Assembly: GCA_016711805.1 (NCBI GenBank)
Contig: JADJSH010000038.1
Span: forward strand, 124,001 to 188,000
DNA from: Bacteroidota bacterium
GTDB taxonomy: Bacteria > Bacteroidota > Bacteroidia > B-17B0 > Aurantibacillaceae
DNA: 64,000 bases
Direction of reading: 5' to 3'
Positions 63,652-64,000 of the stretch are shown piece after piece. How positions within the stretch are numbered: the stretch's first letter is position 1; the number at the start of each line of letters is the position of its first letter. The notes under the pieces are model-generated. The model did no database searches, was not told the DNA's origin, and was given only the letters and a program-made list of their open reading frames with translations. The position numbers and the translations under genes are program-made.

Positions 63652-64000
63652 TTATTTTCCATAGCACCAACCAACAAAAAACTTCACCATTGTCCCTGTA
63701 AATTTTGTGTAATTAATTGGATATGTTTTACTGTCAAATGTCAACCATTTTGATAATGTACCATCGTATAAAAAATTTGCACTTACACCAATAGAAATTC
63801 TTTTTATAGGTTGCGCTCTAAATTCTAAATGAGGTATAATTGAAGCATTGAAATTGAAAAACGTTTCTGTGCTTGTCTTTTTAGCAGTTAGCATTTGAGC
63901 GCCAATAAGGCCGCCGTAGCCAACATAAAGGTCGAAATATTTGTTTTTTGGAAATAGGTCGAACTTAAAGACACCATATAGACTTCCTGCAAACCAGTTT
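63652..64000 (-). CDS. outer-membrane beta-barrel protein, C-terminal part
   Basis: About 115 codons are open at the right edge: WFAGSLYGVFKFDLFPKNKY, DLYVGYGGLIGAQML and ISIGVSANFLYDGTL alternate hydrophobic and polar residues as barrel strands do, ending TMVKFFVGWCYGK. The terminal strand has Phe/Trp near the end, as Omp-type proteins do, although it stops in GK. An internal ATG at 63894 is not the start, because the frame continues upstream to the edge. It is truncated only by the window. Confidence 0.75.
   Translation of the reverse strand, partial: NWFAGSLYGVFKFDLFPKNKYFDLYVGYGGLIGAQMLTAKKTSTETFFNFNASIIPHLEFRAQPIKRISIGVSANFLYDGTLSKWLTFDSKTYPINYTKFTGTMVKFFVGWCYGK

Overview
The window is a chromosomal segment of an A+T-rich Bacteroidota bacterium, probably an aerobic free-living or environmental lineage. 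The evidence is: type IX secretion (T9SS) C-terminal sorting domains on several large exported proteins; SpoIIE-type phosphatases behind TPR and transmembrane segments; a fused IcmF mutase; promoters that fit the Bacteroidota sigma-A consensus (TTTG, 19 bp, TAnnTTTG); and few Shine-Dalgarno sites. There is no rRNA, CRISPR array, transposase or prophage block. A closer taxonomic placement cannot be read from this sequence alone.

Layout. 1-9752 (minus strand): two tandem TPR/SpoIIE signalling proteins, an SRPBCC/GyrI-like protein, an unknown exported protein coupled to icmF, and a small membrane protein. 9836-17167 (plus): an M16 peptidase, an unusual HD-hydrolase/CoaD-like fusion, a T9SS subtilisin, purB and a glycosyltransferase. 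17374-23871 (minus): an MBOAT acyltransferase with two SGNH hydrolases (a likely polysaccharide O-acylation locus) and an unknown exported protein. 24075-28028 (plus): trigger factor, then a three-gene unit of KAS III-like synthase, small protein and BtrH-like acyltransferase. 28347-32574: a frameshifted lipoprotein, a large T9SS protein, and an ORF6N-domain gene followed by an array of CAAATTG-centred palindromes. 32831-46230 (minus): the classic translation/transcription block, in transcription order tRNA-Thr, Tyr, Gly, Thr, tuf, tRNA-Trp, secE, nusG, rplK, rplA, rplJ, rplL, rpoB, rpoC. 46415-64000: two divergent peroxiredoxins, a frameshifted rnhB, an O-methyltransferase, a hydrolase, envelope and T9SS proteins, a collagen-like protein, asd, a lamin-tail protein, comF, nfu, asnS, a second dockerin-bearing T9SS protein, a NUDIX relic and a truncated outer-membrane barrel gene.

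The most interesting material is non-coding. (1) Five repeats around the core CAAATTG (four palindromic, one degenerate) lie downstream of the ORF6N gene, and a perfect palindrome with the same core lies inside the gene at the codons for its RSQIATA motif. (2) A two-copy intergenic element immediately 3' of stop codons keeps its stems while changing their sequence, which is covariation. (3) In 53772-54190, two tandem modules each have paired CACTTAT repeats exactly 21 bp apart followed by an intrinsic terminator, which may be unannotated small RNA genes. (4) A ~245-bp G+C-rich nested inverted-repeat element lies between nfu and asnS. (5) Several short intergenic repeat families are scattered through the window.

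Two single-base homopolymer frameshifts (lipoprotein, rnhB) and one missing start codon (first gene) suggest that either the assembly carries small errors or these genes are decaying. Read-level checking would decide.
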